The notes: generated from the letters alone by a model not told the origin. A stretch of 64,000 nucleotides of DNA from Stappia sp. 28M-7 (GCF_014252955.1 NZ_JACMIA010000001.1:310001-374000); one strand, 5' to 3'; counted from the first letter of the stretch, positions 9,091 through 19,949 are shown. Translations and numbers: made by a program.

Positions 9091-10359
9091 TCAGCCGTAG
9101 CGGCTGAAGACCAGTGCGGCATTCACCCCGCCGAAACCGAAGGCGTTGGACAGAACATGGTCGACCGGCGCCGGCCGGGTACCGTCCGAAATCAGGTCGA
9201 AGCCGTCTGCCTCTGCCATCGGGCGGGCGATGTTCAGGCTGGGCGGCAAGGTGTTGTCACGGAGCGCGAGAACCGAGAACACCGCCTCGATGGCCCCGGC
9301 AGCCCCCAGCATGTGACCGGTGGCCGACTTGGTGGAGCTGATCGGAACGCGGCCGCGAGCCTCGCCGAGAACCCGCGTCAGCGCTGCCAGCTCCGCCGCA
9401 TCGCCGACCGGCGTCGAGGTGGCATGCGCGTTGACATAGCCGATGTCGGCGGCCTCGATCCCGGCCATCGCGATGGCGATCTCCATCGCGCGCGCCGCCT
9501 CGCGGCCATCCGGCCAGCCGGCCGTCACATGGTGGGCGTCCGTCGTGGTGCCGTAGCCGGACAGGACGGCGAGGGGGCGGGCGCCCCGGCGCTCGGCATG
9601 GTCCAGCCGCTCGATGACCAGCATCGCCGCGCCTTCCGACAGGACGAACCCGTCATGGTCCGCGTCGAACGGGCGGGAGGCGCGCTGCGGATCGTCGTTG
9701 TAGCCGAAGGAAAGCGCCTTCGCCGCCGTGAAGCCGCCGATGGCGACCGGATCGACGCAGCCTTCCGCGCCGCCGCACAGGGCGATATCGGCCTCGCCCG
9801 AGCGGATCAGCCGCATGGCATCGCCGATGGCCTGGGCCGAGGCGGCGCAGGCCGTGGTGGGAGAGCCGGCCGGGCCGTTGAAGCCGAAGCGGATCGACAC
9901 CTGGCCTGCCGCGAGATTGGGAAGGAACGAGGGAACGACGAAGGGGGAGAGCCGGCGAGGTCCTTCCGTGCGCACCAGTTCGCTCGCCGCGGTGATTGCC
10001 GGAACGCCCCCGACGCCGGTGCCGATCTGTGTCGCGGTGCGCGCCAGCTGTCCGGGATCTTCCGGGTGCCAGCCGGCCTGGTCCAGCGCCTCGACCGCCG
10101 CGGCCATGGCATACTGGATGAACAGGTCGTTCCGCCGCCGGTCGCGCGCATCCATGCAGCGCTCGGGGTCGAAGCCGTCCGCATCGTCTGCGATGGAGGG
10201 AACCAGCCCGGCGATGCCGCATTTCCATCCGCTCGTGTCGAAGCGGGTGTTGGCAACGATGCCGCTTTGCCCTGCGGTCAGCCGGCGCCAGTTCGCCTCG
10301 ATGCCGGCGCCCAGCGGGGACACGGCTCCTAAACCTGTGACGACGATCGGTACCGACAT
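9091..10359 (-). CDS. Beta-ketoacyl-ACP synthase, FabF-like (KAS II family)
   Basis: This 422-residue condensing enzyme has the full KAS catalytic set: the nucleophile Cys171 in TTACAASAQA, His312 in NAHATSTPVGD, Lys344 and His349 in TKSATGHMLGAAGA. The family condenses malonyl-ACP with an acyl-ACP or other starter in fatty-acid or polyketide synthesis. The ATG at 10359 has an AGGAGG ribosome site seven bases upstream. No ACP, FabD, FabG or fabZ gene is nearby, so it is unlikely to be the main FabF. A MarR-type regulator lies just upstream on the same strand, with a palindrome between them, suggesting a regulated accessory lipid function. Substrate unknown. Confidence 0.85.
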   Translation of the reverse strand: MSVPIVVTGLGAVSPLGAGIEANWRRLTAGQSGIVANTRFDTSGWKCGIAGLVPSIADDADGFDPERCMDARDRRRNDLFIQYAMAAAVEALDQAGWHPEDPGQLARTATQIGTGVGGVPAITAASELVRTEGPRRLSPFVVPSFLPNLAAGQVSIRFGFNGPAGSPTTACAASAQAIGDAMRLIRSGEADIALCGGAEGCVDPVAIGGFTAAKALSFGYNDDPQRASRPFDADHDGFVLSEGAAMLVIERLDHAERRGARPLAVLSGYGTTTDAHHVTAGWPDGREAARAMEIAIAMAGIEAADIGYVNAHATSTPVGDAAELAALTRVLGEARGRVPISSTKSATGHMLGAAGAIEAVFSVLALRDNTLPPSLNIARPMAEADGFDLISDGTRPAPVDHVLSNAFGFGGVNAALVFSRYG

Positions 10360-10384
10360 GCAAGCCTCCTGGTTCGAGTCAGTG

Positions 10385-10400
10385 ATGTGCATATACACAT
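10385..10400. promoter_or_regulatory. Inverted repeat, candidate MarR operator
   Basis: ATGTG (10385-10389) and CACAT (10396-10400) form a perfect dyad with a six-base AT-rich centre, in the 73-base gap between the MarR gene and the ketoacyl synthase gene. It lies 25 bases upstream of the synthase ATG. MarR proteins bind AT-rich palindromes of about this size, so this is the obvious candidate operator. Confidence 0.5.
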
Positions 10401-10432
10401 AATGAGGCAAGCACAAGGGACCGATCCGGCCC

Positions 10433-10855
10433 TCACGGTGCCGCCAGCCGCCGGGCGACGCTGAGATAGATCGCAGCCTCCTCTTCGGTGATGTCCTTCA
10501 TCACCGACGCATAAGCGTCCGGCCAGGCCTCCAGAAGCGGGTCGAGAACGGCATTGCCCTCCGGCGTCAGCTCGCAAACGCGCTGGTTTCTGGGCAGGCC
10601 GGGAACGCGCCGGACCAGCCCCTTCTTGTCCAGCAGGTCGAGATTGCGCGTGAGGCTGGTGCGGTCGAGGGCGATGCGCTCGGCCAGCGCCATGACCGGC
10701 TGCCCGGGAAGATAGCGGATCGCCGACAGGAGGAAGAACTGCTGGACGGTGACGCCGTAGGGCTTGAGCCTTGCGTCCCAGCGCTTCAGCAGCGCCCGGG
10801 AGGTCGCCACGGTATTCATGATCAGGCAATCGGCAAGGGCTTTGGGCAGGGTCAT
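10433..10855 (-). CDS. MarR-family transcriptional regulator
   Basis: This 140-residue protein has the MarR winged helix: an N-terminal dimerisation helix, then VTVQQFFLLSAI, the recognition region ALAERIALDRTSLTRNLDLLDKKG and the wing GLPRNQRVCELTPEG. MarR proteins usually repress nearby genes and release DNA on binding a small phenolic or lipid ligand. The only downstream gene in the same direction is the ketoacyl synthase, and a palindrome lies between them. The ATG at 10855 lacks a clear ribosome site; an internal ATG at 10819 is an alternative start. Confidence 0.85.
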   Translation of the reverse strand: MTLPKALADCLIMNTVATSRALLKRWDARLKPYGVTVQQFFLLSAIRYLPGQPVMALAERIALDRTSLTRNLDLLDKKGLVRRVPGLPRNQRVCELTPEGNAVLDPLLEAWPDAYASVMKDITEEEAAIYLSVARRLAAP

Positions 10856-10980
10856 GCCGCCATTGGAAAGCTGCGCCTTGCGAAGTCAAGACCTCGGCGC
10901 GTGCCGCAACACGGGGACAGCGGGCGGGCGCCCCACTTCGCCCGTTGCGAATGCGCGGGGTTACGGCCTAGCATCGCCGC

Positions 10981-11613
10981 ATGGCGACCATGCTCCAGAT
11001 CCTCGATTTTCTCGGTGTTGCCGTCTTCGCGGTGACGGGGGCCATCGTCGCCTCGCGCCTGCGGCTCGACTGTCTCGCCTTCGTGTTCTTCGCCGTGTTC
11101 ACCGGCGTCGGCGGCGGCACGCTGCGCGACCTGTTGCTCGATGCACCGGTCTTCTGGGTCGAGAACGAGATCTATCTCGTGGTCTGCATCTCCATCGGCG
11201 CGCTGATGTGGTTCGCAACGCCGCTGGTGGAGCGGATGAGCAAGCCGCTGCGCTGGGCCGATGCGATGGGCCTTGCCGCCTATTCGGTGATGGGTGCGGC
11301 GAAGACGCTGGCCCTCGGCCATCCGCCGACGGTGGCGGTGCTGATGGGCGTGGCGACCGCTACCTTCGGCGGCATCATCCGTGACACGATCGCCGACCAG
11401 CCGTCCGCTCTGGTCAACCCGGAGCTCTATCTGACGCCGGCCTTTGTCGGCGCGGGCGTCTATGTCGGCCTGTTCACCTTCGGCATCGAGGCCTGGCCGG
11501 CGGCGATTGCCGGGGTTGCGGCGGCCCTGGTGCTGCGCGGCGGGGCGATCATCTGGGGCTGGAACTTGCCGGCCTACACGCCCCCCTCAGACACGCCTTC
11601 CGACAAGCCCTGA
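10981..11613 (+). CDS. Trimeric intracellular cation channel family membrane protein (UPF0126)
   Basis: This 210-residue inner-membrane protein has about seven hydrophobic segments. It has two GGG/GG-containing repeats, VFTGVGGGTLRDLLLD near residue 45 and ATFGGIIRDTIAD near residue 128, the duplicated signature of UPF0126/YicG proteins. Structural work on the family shows trimeric cation channels related to TRIC, but the physiological role in bacteria is unsettled. The ATG at 10981 starts directly with the first membrane segment. It stands alone, divergent from the MarR gene and convergent with lapA. Confidence 0.85.
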   Translation: MATMLQILDFLGVAVFAVTGAIVASRLRLDCLAFVFFAVFTGVGGGTLRDLLLDAPVFWVENEIYLVVCISIGALMWFATPLVERMSKPLRWADAMGLAAYSVMGAAKTLALGHPPTVAVLMGVATATFGGIIRDTIADQPSALVNPELYLTPAFVGAGVYVGLFTFGIEAWPAAIAGVAAALVLRGGAIIWGWNLPAYTPPSDTPSDKP

Positions 11614-11640
11614 CGGCAGGGCAGCTGCCCGAAACGAAAT

Positions 11641-11671
11641 CGGCCCGCGCGTCGACTGACGCGGCGGGCCG
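11641..11671. terminator. GC-rich hairpin between the UPF0126 gene and lapA
   Basis: CGGCCCGCGCGT (11641-11652) pairs with ACGCGGCGGGCCG (11659-11671) with a single bulged G. It sits between convergent genes. Only the minus-strand side has a short T-rich tail (ATTTCGTTTCGG), so it most probably ends lapA transcripts. Confidence 0.5.
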
Positions 11672-11701
11672 AAATCCGGATTGTCGAATTTTCGCTGCGG
11701 A

Positions 11702-12043
11702 TCAGGCTGCCGAGCGCGAGGTGATCGCCTTGCCGCCATTGCCTTGCTGCTGCGCCTTCAGCCGGTCGGCCTCGGAATGCCAGCGGTCGGCCTCGCGCCG
11801 CTTGACGCGGGCTTCCTTGCGCCACTTGCCTTGTGCCGCCCACGAGGCAACGCCGCCGATGAAGACGCCGAAGGCGACGGCCGCGAACAGGATCCAGAAC
11901 AGCGGCACATCCAGGCTCAAGGCCGGATCGACACGGTTGAACGGGTCGAGCGACAGTGTCACGACATGCCGGTTGGCGACCGCCAGTGCGATCAGCACGA
12001 TGGCGATCGGCACCAGCACGAGGTTCTTCAGAAAGCGCGTCAA
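11702..12043 (-). CDS. LapA-domain (DUF1049) membrane protein
   Basis: This 113-residue protein has two membrane helices, about residues 8-24 and 48-70 (WILFAAVAFGVFIGGVASW), then a basic, Arg/Lys/Glu-rich cytoplasmic tail. That is the LapA/YciS layout; in E. coli LapA and LapB control LpxC stability and so LPS level. No lapB is next to it here. The start is TTG at 12041-12043, supported by AGGAG seven bases upstream and by the family N-terminus; no ATG is available in this region. It lies just downstream of ihfB on the same strand and is probably cotranscribed with sppA-ihfB. Confidence 0.8.
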   Translation of the reverse strand: MTRFLKNLVLVPIAIVLIALAVANRHVVTLSLDPFNRVDPALSLDVPLFWILFAAVAFGVFIGGVASWAAQGKWRKEARVKRREADRWHSEADRLKAQQQGNGGKAITSRSAA

Positions 12044-12140
12044 TTCCAGTCTCCTGTACGGGCCGTGCCCGCGCGCGGCCGAAAGGCCGCGGGGTCCCTG
12101 TCCGATCCGCCTGTGGCCTCGCGGCGCCGGTCAGGGCATC

Positions 12141-12449
12141 TCAATCGTCGTCGGGGTCTTCCGAACCGTCCCCGTCGTTGAGACGCTCGCGCATCTCCTT
12201 GCCGGTCTTGAAGAAGGGAACGAACTTCTCTTCCACATCGACCTTCTGGCCCGTGCGCGGGTTGCGCCCGGTGCGAGCCGGCCGGTTCTTGACCGAAAAG
12301 GCGCCGAAGCCCCGAAGCTCGACCCGGTTGCCGCTGCGCAGGGCATCGGTGATCTCGTCGAGGATCGCATTGACGATGTTCTCAACGTCCCGCTGGTAGA
12401 GGTGCGGATTCTGTTCGGCGATCCGTTGCACCAGTTCCGACTTGATCAT
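12141..12449 (-). CDS. ihfB: Integration host factor subunit beta
   Basis: This 102-residue protein belongs to the HU/IHF family. The DNA-binding arm has [21 protein letters not shown] and the N-terminus [20 protein letters not shown] is typical of the IHF beta chain; alpha lies elsewhere. IHF bends DNA by about 160 degrees and supports sigma-54 promoters, recombination and nucleoid structure. An acidic tail ([11 protein letters not shown]) follows the fold. The ATG at 12449 overlaps the sppA stop as ATGA, so translation is probably coupled. It is a relevant partner for the rpoN gene in this window. Confidence 0.95.
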   Translation of the reverse strand: MIKSELVQRIAEQNPHLYQRDVENIVNAILDEITDALRSGNRVELRGFGAFSVKNRPARTGRNPRTGQKVDVEEKFVPFFKTGKEMRERLNDGDGSEDPDDD

Positions 12450-13453
12450 TCGCGTCCCCCTGTTCGGTCGAGACTTTCCGCCGCGTTGCGAGCGTGCCAA
12501 ACGGACACAAGACCGTCAAGCGCAAGCCCTTCCGGGATGATGGCTCCGGCACCTGCCACCGCCTCGAGGGCGCCGCTGGCGACCCCGGAGCCGAACCAGT
12601 GCGCCATCCGGCCGATGAAGGGCAATCCGCCCTCTCTTTCGCGCTGGACCCGCCAGGTGAGGACCGGCAGGTCCGGAGCGACGCCGCGCTCGGTTTCCAG
12701 CCATTTCAAGCTGGCTTCCTCGCCGCCGAGATCGTCGATCAGCCCGAGATCGCGCGCCGCCTCGCCGGAATAGACACCGCCCTGGGCGACCGCCCGCACG
12801 GCGTCCGTATCCAGGCCGCGGCGTTCCGCCACCCGGGCGACGAACCACTCGTAGCTGTCGTTGATCAATGCCTGCAAATTGTCGCGCACGGCCGGCGGCG
12901 TCTCGGAATGGAAGTTGGGCTCGGCCTTGAGGGGGCCGGAGCGGACAACGTCGAACTTGACGCCGAGCGTGTCGAGCAGCCCGCCGAAATTGCCGTACTG
13001 GATATAGACGCCGATGGAGCCGGTGATCGAGGTATGCCGTGCGACGATATGATCCGAGGCGATGGCGGTCATGTAGCCGGCGGAAGCGGCCAGCGTGCCG
13101 ATCTGCGCGACGACGGGCTTCTTCTCGGCCAGCTCGCGCAGCGCCATGTACAGCGTCTCGCCGCCCACCGTGGTGCCGCCCGGGGAGTTCAGGTCGATGA
13201 TCACCGCCTTCACCCGGTTGTTCTCGGCAAGCTCCTTGATCAGCTTGACCCTGTCGCGGTCGTCGACGATCAGTCCGCCGACCGGAAGCCGCGCGATATG
13301 ATCGCCGCGTCGGTCGAGCGAGCCGAAAGCCCCGCTCCAGGACAGGATCCCGCCGATTGCCACGATCGCCAGCAGGAAGGCAAATCCCCTCCAGAACATC
13401 ACCTTCCGGCGCAATCGCCGGCGGTCGACCAGCGCATCCGCATCAAGGGCCAT
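12446..13453 (-). CDS. sppA: Signal peptide peptidase SppA (S49 family)
   Basis: This 335-residue membrane-anchored serine protease of the short S49 type degrades cleaved signal peptides. A basic N-terminus is followed by one membrane helix at about residues 21-44. The catalytic serine is in [15 protein letters not shown] and the probable general-base lysine is in [13 protein letters not shown], the Ser-Lys dyad of this family. [16 protein letters not shown] is the conserved oxyanion-region motif. The stop overlaps the ihfB start. It is divergent from panB, with 199 bases between them holding the two promoters. All key residues are present. Confidence 0.92.
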   Translation of the reverse strand: MALDADALVDRRRLRRKVMFWRGFAFLLAIVAIGGILSWSGAFGSLDRRGDHIARLPVGGLIVDDRDRVKLIKELAENNRVKAVIIDLNSPGGTTVGGETLYMALRELAEKKPVVAQIGTLAASAGYMTAIASDHIVARHTSITGSIGVYIQYGNFGGLLDTLGVKFDVVRSGPLKAEPNFHSETPPAVRDNLQALINDSYEWFVARVAERRGLDTDAVRAVAQGGVYSGEAARDLGLIDDLGGEEASLKWLETERGVAPDLPVLTWRVQREREGGLPFIGRMAHWFGSGVASGALEAVAGAGAIIPEGLALDGLVSVWHARNAAESLDRTGGRE

Positions 13454-13652
13454 GGGCCAAACCTTTCGCTCTTCCCGTTTTGGGGAGGCCTATCGCTACA
13501 TGGCTGCGCTCCGGTTGAAAAGCCCGAACTGCAGGAAACGGCCGCTCGACCCTCGTCGCAGCGCTTGCCGGACGCCGCGTCGTCTGGCACTCAGGCGCTC
13601 GCCACGTTTTGTTGCGGTGCACGATAACAGGTCGGGGAGGGCCTTACGAACC

Positions 13653-14459
13653 ATGGCGCAAATCACCCTTAACACGCTGGACGCGAACAAGGCGGAGGGC
13701 CGCCGCTTCGCGATGGTCACCGCCTATGACGCCGGCTTTGCCCTGGCCGCTGCCGGTGCGGGCATCGAGACGCTGCTGGTCGGCGACAGTCTCGGCATGG
13801 TGGTGCAGGGGCGCGGCTCGACCGTTCCCGTGACCATGGGCGACATGGCCTATCACACGGCCTGCGTCCGCCGCGGCGTGGAGCGGGGCGAGCATCGCCC
13901 GCTGATCCTGGCCGACATGCCGTTCGGCGCGGCCAATGCGCGCGATCAGGCGGCGGCCAATGCCGCCCGGCTGATGCAGGCCGGCGCCAATGCGGTGAAG
14001 ATCGAGGGCGGCGCGTGGGTGGCCGAGACGATCCGCCACCTCACCGAGCGCGGCATGCCGGTCTGCGCCCATCTCGGCCTGACGCCGCAGACCGCCGACA
14101 TGCTGGGCGGGTTCCGCCTGCAGGGCCGCGACGAGGCGGCCGCCGCGCGCATCCGCGAGGAGGCCCGCGTGCTGGAGGAGGCCGGCGCCCGCCTGCTGCT
14201 GCTGGAATGCGTCCCGGACGCGCTCGGCAAGGCGGTGAGCGAGGCCGCAACGGTGCCGGTGGTCGGCATCGGCGCGGGGCCTGCGACCGACGCGCAGGTC
14301 CTGGTCCTGCACGACATGCTGGGGCTGGGCGAGGGGCGCAAGGCGCGCTTCGTGAAGGATTATCTCGCCGGTCGCGGCAGCATCGCCGCCGCCTTGCGCG
14401 CCTTCGGCGAGGAGGTGCGCTCGGGCGCCTACCCGGCCCCGGAACATTGCTACGGCTGA
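13653..14459 (+). CDS. panB: 3-methyl-2-oxobutanoate hydroxymethyltransferase
   Basis: This 268-residue TIM-barrel enzyme transfers a hydroxymethyl group from methylenetetrahydrofolate to ketoisovalerate, the first committed step of pantothenate and CoA synthesis. Diagnostic stretches are MVTAYDAGFALAAA, LVGDSLGMVVQG near residue 45, ADMPFGAA near residue 90, AVKIEGG and GIGAGPATDAQVLVLHDMLG near residue 210. The ATG at 13653 fits the family N-terminus; the frame stays open upstream to 13452 but that part overlaps sppA. panC is not adjacent. Confidence 0.95.
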   Translation: MAQITLNTLDANKAEGRRFAMVTAYDAGFALAAAGAGIETLLVGDSLGMVVQGRGSTVPVTMGDMAYHTACVRRGVERGEHRPLILADMPFGAANARDQAAANAARLMQAGANAVKIEGGAWVAETIRHLTERGMPVCAHLGLTPQTADMLGGFRLQGRDEAAAARIREEARVLEEAGARLLLLECVPDALGKAVSEAATVPVVGIGAGPATDAQVLVLHDMLGLGEGRKARFVKDYLAGRGSIAAALRAFGEEVRSGAYPAPEHCYG

Positions 14460-14545
14460 ACAGCCCGGGGCACGTGCCGTTCACATCTTCCGGGAACGGG
14501 GCAGGGCGTGCCATTCTCGCGCAGGTCACGGCAAGGGAGCGAAAG

Positions 14546-14932
14546 ATGAGCGTTCGGATCGTGCGGCTTGGAACGCCGCGCAGCGAGGGCGAGGGGCCGA
14601 GGCTCGGCACCGTGCGCCGGCCGCCGCGGGGTGTGCGCAAGGAAGAGTACGCGGCCGGCAACTGGTACGACACCTGGCTGCCCGAGCTGTCGCCGAGTGC
14701 GGAGCTGGTGGCGAGCGCGCGGGCCGCAGAATCGGACGCGGACTGGGCGGCCTTCGTCAAGGCGTTCCGCAAGGAGATGGCAGCACCTGGCCCCGCGCGC
14801 CTGCTCGACATGCTCGCGGTGCTGTCGCATTCCGGCACCTTCTCGCTCGGCTGCTACTGCGAAGAGGAGGCCCATTGCCACCGTTCGGTCCTGCGCGAGC
14901 TGCTGAGCGAACGCGGCGCCGATATCGCCTGA
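14546..14932 (+). CDS. DUF488 family protein (YeaO-like)
   Basis: This 128-residue small protein matches the DUF488/YeaO family: WYDTWLPELSPSAELV in the middle and FSLGCYCEEEAHCHRSVLRELL at the C-terminus, with a Cys-x-Cys and a His-Cys-His cluster that could bind metal. Biochemical function is unknown for the family. The ATG at 14546 has AAGGGAGCGAAAG upstream. It lies 86 bases after panB on the same strand and may share its transcript, ending at the shared terminator near 15030. Confidence 0.8.
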   Translation: MSVRIVRLGTPRSEGEGPRLGTVRRPPRGVRKEEYAAGNWYDTWLPELSPSAELVASARAAESDADWAAFVKAFRKEMAAPGPARLLDMLAVLSHSGTFSLGCYCEEEAHCHRSVLRELLSERGADIA

Positions 14933-15011
14933 GCCGCTGCAGCACGGCCCGGACCATCCCGGAAAACCGGCCCGAGACGGAAGCTCCCCGGCTGCAAGGC
15001 CCTCCAAAACG

Positions 15012-15048
15012 AAAAAACCCCGGCCGCAAGGCCGGGGTTCTGTTTTTT
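15012..15048. terminator. Bidirectional terminator between the DUF488 gene and rpsA
   Basis: AACCCCGGCC (15016-15025) and GGCCGGGGTT (15030-15039) form a 10-bp stem with a GCAA tetraloop. A-run 15012-15017 and T-run 15043-15048 flank it, so it can stop transcripts arriving from either convergent gene. Confidence 0.9.
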
Positions 15049-15067
15049 GCGATGTCGCTTTTGGCGA

Positions 15068-16777
15068 TCAGTCGTCGGTCTCGCGGGCCTTCAGGGCCGC
15101 GCCGAGAATGTCGCCGAGCGAAGCGCCCGAGTCCGACGAACCGTACTGCGCAACGGCTTCCTTCTCCTCGGCGATTTCCAGCGCCTTGATGGAGACCGAC
15201 ACGCGGCGGGTCTTCTTGTCGAACTGGGTGACGCGGGCGTCGAACTTCTCGCCGACCGAGAAACGCTCGGGGCGCTGCTCGGCACGATCGCGGGACAGGT
15301 CCGCACGACGCACGAAGGTGGTCAGGTCGGTGTCGACGATCTTGGCCTCGAGGCCGCCGTCCTTCACTTCGACCACTTCGCAGGTGATGATCGCACCCTT
15401 GCGCAGCTCGCCGGCCGCAGCAGTGTCGAACGGATCGCCGCCGAGCTGCTTGATGCCGAGCGAAATACGCTCCTTCTCCATGTCGACGTCGAGCACGACG
15501 GCGCGAACCATGTCGCCCTTCTTGTACTCTTCGATGACCTGCTCGCCCGGACGGTTCCAGTCGAGGTCGGAGAGGTGGACCATGCCGTCGACGTCGCCGT
15601 CGAGACCGATGAACAGACCGAACTCGGTCTTGTTCTTGACCTCGCCCTCGACCTCGGTACCGGTCGGGAACTTCTCGGCGAAGGCCTCCCACGGGTTCTG
15701 CAGGGTCTGCTTGAGGCCGAGCGAGATACGACGCTTGACCGGATCGACCTCCAGGATCATCACCTCAACCTCCTGCGAGGTGGAGACGATCTTGCCCGGA
15801 TGGACGTTCTTCTTGGTCCAGGACATCTCGGACACGTGGATCAGGCCTTCGATGCCCGGCTCCAGCTCGACGAACGCACCGTAGTCGGTGATGTTGGTCA
15901 CGCGGCCCGTGAACTTGGCATCGACCGGGTACTTGGCCTCGATGCCATCCCACGGATCGGCCTCGAGCTGCTTCATGCCCAGCGAGATGCGGTGCGTGTC
16001 CTGGTTGACGCGGATGATCTGGACCTTGACGGTCTGACCGATCGACAGGACCTCGCTCGGATGGTTGATGCGGCGCCACGCGATGTCGGTGACGTGCAGC
16101 AGGCCATCGATGCCGCCCAGGTCGACGAACGCACCGTAGTCGGTGATGTTCTTGACCACGCCTTCCATGACCTGGCCTTCCTCGAGGCTCTGGACCAGCT
16201 CCGAGCGCTGCTCGGCACGGGTCTCCTCGAGGACGACACGGCGCGACACGACGATGTTGCCGCGGCGCTTGTCCATCTTCAGGATCTGGAACGGCTGCGG
16301 GGTGTGCATCAGCGGGGCGACGTCGCGCACCGGACGGATGTCCACCTGCGAACGCGGCAGGAAGGCCACGGCGCCGTCGAGGTCGACGGTGAAGCCGCCC
16401 TTGACCTGGTTGAAGATCTGGCCGGTGACCTTCTCGTTCGCCTCGAAAGCGACCTCGAGACGGACCCAGCTCTCTTCGCGGCGAGCCTTGTCGCGCGACA
16501 GGACGGCCTCGCCGAGCGCGTTCTCGACACGCTCCAGATAGACCTCGACCTTGTCGCCGATCGAGACGCCGGCGTCGTCGCCGTCACGTCCCTTGACGCC
16601 AAATTCCTTCAGCGCGATGCGGCCTTCGACCTTCAGGCCGACGTCGATCACCGCGAGATCCTTCTCGATGGCGATCACGGTGCCGGTGACGACGGAACCT
16701 TCGTACAGCTCCTGCTGCTCGAAGCTTTCCTCGAGAAGGGCGGCAAATTCATCGCGGGTAGGGTTCAAACTGCTCAT
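15068..16777 (-). CDS. rpsA: 30S ribosomal protein S1
   Basis: This 569-residue protein has six S1 (OB-fold) RNA-binding repeats, for example GSVVTGTVIAIEKDLAVIDVG, VVKNITDYGAFVDLGGIDGLLHVTD and VTNITDYGAFVELEPGIEGLIHVSE. S1 helps the 30S subunit bind and unfold mRNAs, important in GC-rich genomes. The ATG at 16777 follows AGGAGTTTCG and gives the family start MSSLNPTRDEFAALLEES; the frame stays open upstream but without family similarity. It is the last gene of the aroA-cmk-rpsA order conserved in rhizobia, with a 361-base gap after cmk. Confidence 0.97.
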   Translation of the reverse strand: MSSLNPTRDEFAALLEESFEQQELYEGSVVTGTVIAIEKDLAVIDVGLKVEGRIALKEFGVKGRDGDDAGVSIGDKVEVYLERVENALGEAVLSRDKARREESWVRLEVAFEANEKVTGQIFNQVKGGFTVDLDGAVAFLPRSQVDIRPVRDVAPLMHTPQPFQILKMDKRRGNIVVSRRVVLEETRAEQRSELVQSLEEGQVMEGVVKNITDYGAFVDLGGIDGLLHVTDIAWRRINHPSEVLSIGQTVKVQIIRVNQDTHRISLGMKQLEADPWDGIEAKYPVDAKFTGRVTNITDYGAFVELEPGIEGLIHVSEMSWTKKNVHPGKIVSTSQEVEVMILEVDPVKRRISLGLKQTLQNPWEAFAEKFPTGTEVEGEVKNKTEFGLFIGLDGDVDGMVHLSDLDWNRPGEQVIEEYKKGDMVRAVVLDVDMEKERISLGIKQLGGDPFDTAAAGELRKGAIITCEVVEVKDGGLEAKIVDTDLTTFVRRADLSRDRAEQRPERFSVGEKFDARVTQFDKKTRRVSVSIKALEIAEEKEAVAQYGSSDSGASLGDILGAALKARETDD

Positions 16778-17138
16778 CGAAACTCCTGGCAGCCAAGTCT
16801 GGCTCGTCGCCGGCGGGTTTGTGTTGGTCCTGGCGGCTCCTCCATCCGGCAACCCCGCGTTTGTCTGGGGGGCTGCATCCGCGCGCTCCATCTGCCCTTT
16901 GGCAACAGGATTGCGCAGGCCGGCGAGGCGGAAGGCGAAACCGCACGCTCAGTCATGTCTTGCGGGAAATGCGTGGCCGTTCTTCACCGAAAGGGGAAAA
17001 ACACGTCCGCGATCCGCCAGTCTTCGCCCGGCCGGTCGCGGGCGAGCCGGACCATGAGGCCAATGGGCGCGGATGTCGGCACGCGAAGGCAGGCATCCGG
17101 CTCGGGCGCGATGCGAAAAAGCGCCGATCTCGTGACCG
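16778..17138 (-). other. 361-bp gap upstream of rpsA, probable leader and promoter region
   Basis: No convincing gene lies here. The minus-strand sequence is GC-rich with several C-run/G-run pairs, for example GCCCCCC with later GGGG near 16850-16880, that could fold in the rpsA leader. S1 represses its own mRNA in enterobacteria, so a structured leader is possible, but no known motif was recognised. Confidence 0.4.
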
Positions 17139-19325
<2,187 letters not shown>

Positions 19326-19359
19326 AACGCCCGATTATCTGCAGACAAGGGTTGGAAAC

Positions 19360-19752
19360 GTGGCAAAACCCGATCTTGGCACCAAGCGGCTGTGCGGCGG
19401 TTGCGGCACGAAATATTACGACCTCAATCGCGATCCGATTACCTGCCCCAAGTGCGGCACGGTGTTCATCGTGGCCCAGGCGATGCGGGCGAAGACCGCC
19501 GCCAAGGCTGCGGTCGTCGAAGAGGATGAGGACGACGTCGAGCTGGACGACGAGGGCGCCGAGATGGTCAGCCTCGAGGAAGCCGACGCGGAGACCGAAG
19601 GCGATACCGCCGTCGCGATCGACGACGACGAGGTCGACGAGGAAATCGGCGATGACGATGCCGACGATGTCTTCATCGACGATGAGGACGAGGAAGACGG
19701 CGACGTGCCGGGCATCGTGCTCGAGCGCGACGACGAGGACACCGACCGCTGA
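19360..19752 (+). CDS. TIGR02300 family protein: zinc-ribbon head with a long acidic tail
   Basis: This 130-residue protein starts AKPDLGTKRLCGGCGTKYYDLNR and has two CxxC pairs (CGGC and CPKC), so it probably holds one zinc. From about residue 45 to the end it is dominated by Asp and Glu (for example DDDEVDEEIGDDDADD), a disordered polyacidic tail. The family is known from alphaproteobacteria and often lies beside aroA, as here, but no function is established. The GTG at 19360 matches the family N-terminus and follows AAGGGTTGGAAAC. It is divergent from aroA. Confidence 0.88.
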   Translation: MAKPDLGTKRLCGGCGTKYYDLNRDPITCPKCGTVFIVAQAMRAKTAAKAAVVEEDEDDVELDDEGAEMVSLEEADAETEGDTAVAIDDDEVDEEIGDDDADDVFIDDEDEEDGDVPGIVLERDDEDTDR

Positions 19753-19767
19753 AAACGGCGTTGTCCA

Positions 19768-19796
19768 CAGGCCCTGAAACTTTTCCTCAGGGCCTG
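19768..19796 (+). terminator. Hairpin after the TIGR02300 gene
   Basis: CAGGCCCTGA (19768-19777) is the exact complement of TCAGGGCCTG (19787-19796), with a 9-base loop. It is 15 bases after the stop codon. There is no long T-run, so efficiency is uncertain. Confidence 0.55.
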
Positions 19797-19819
19797 TTCG
19801 GGAAAGCGGATTATTCCGC

Positions 19820-19847
19820 TTGACTTGAGGGGCGGAAGACGTATTTT
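19820..19847 (+). promoter_or_regulatory. Promoter of tRNA-Ala
   Basis: TTGACT (19820-19825) and TATTTT (19842-19847) are 16 bases apart, about 100 bases upstream of the tRNA. The block is AT-richer than its surroundings. The remaining bases up to 19949 would be tRNA leader. Confidence 0.5.
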
Positions 19848-19949
19848 CCGCCCGCACCGGCAAGACGAACCCAAGCGTCGCCGGACGGTTCGAAGCAAGA
19901 GGGTCCCGGAGGTTTCCGGCCAACGGCTTCGGACAAGACACTGGAAGAC

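Noticed and set aside
15068-16777. Repeated sequence blocks suggesting a repeat array
   Set aside because: They are the six S1 domains of rpsA, related at protein level, not a DNA repeat or CRISPR.
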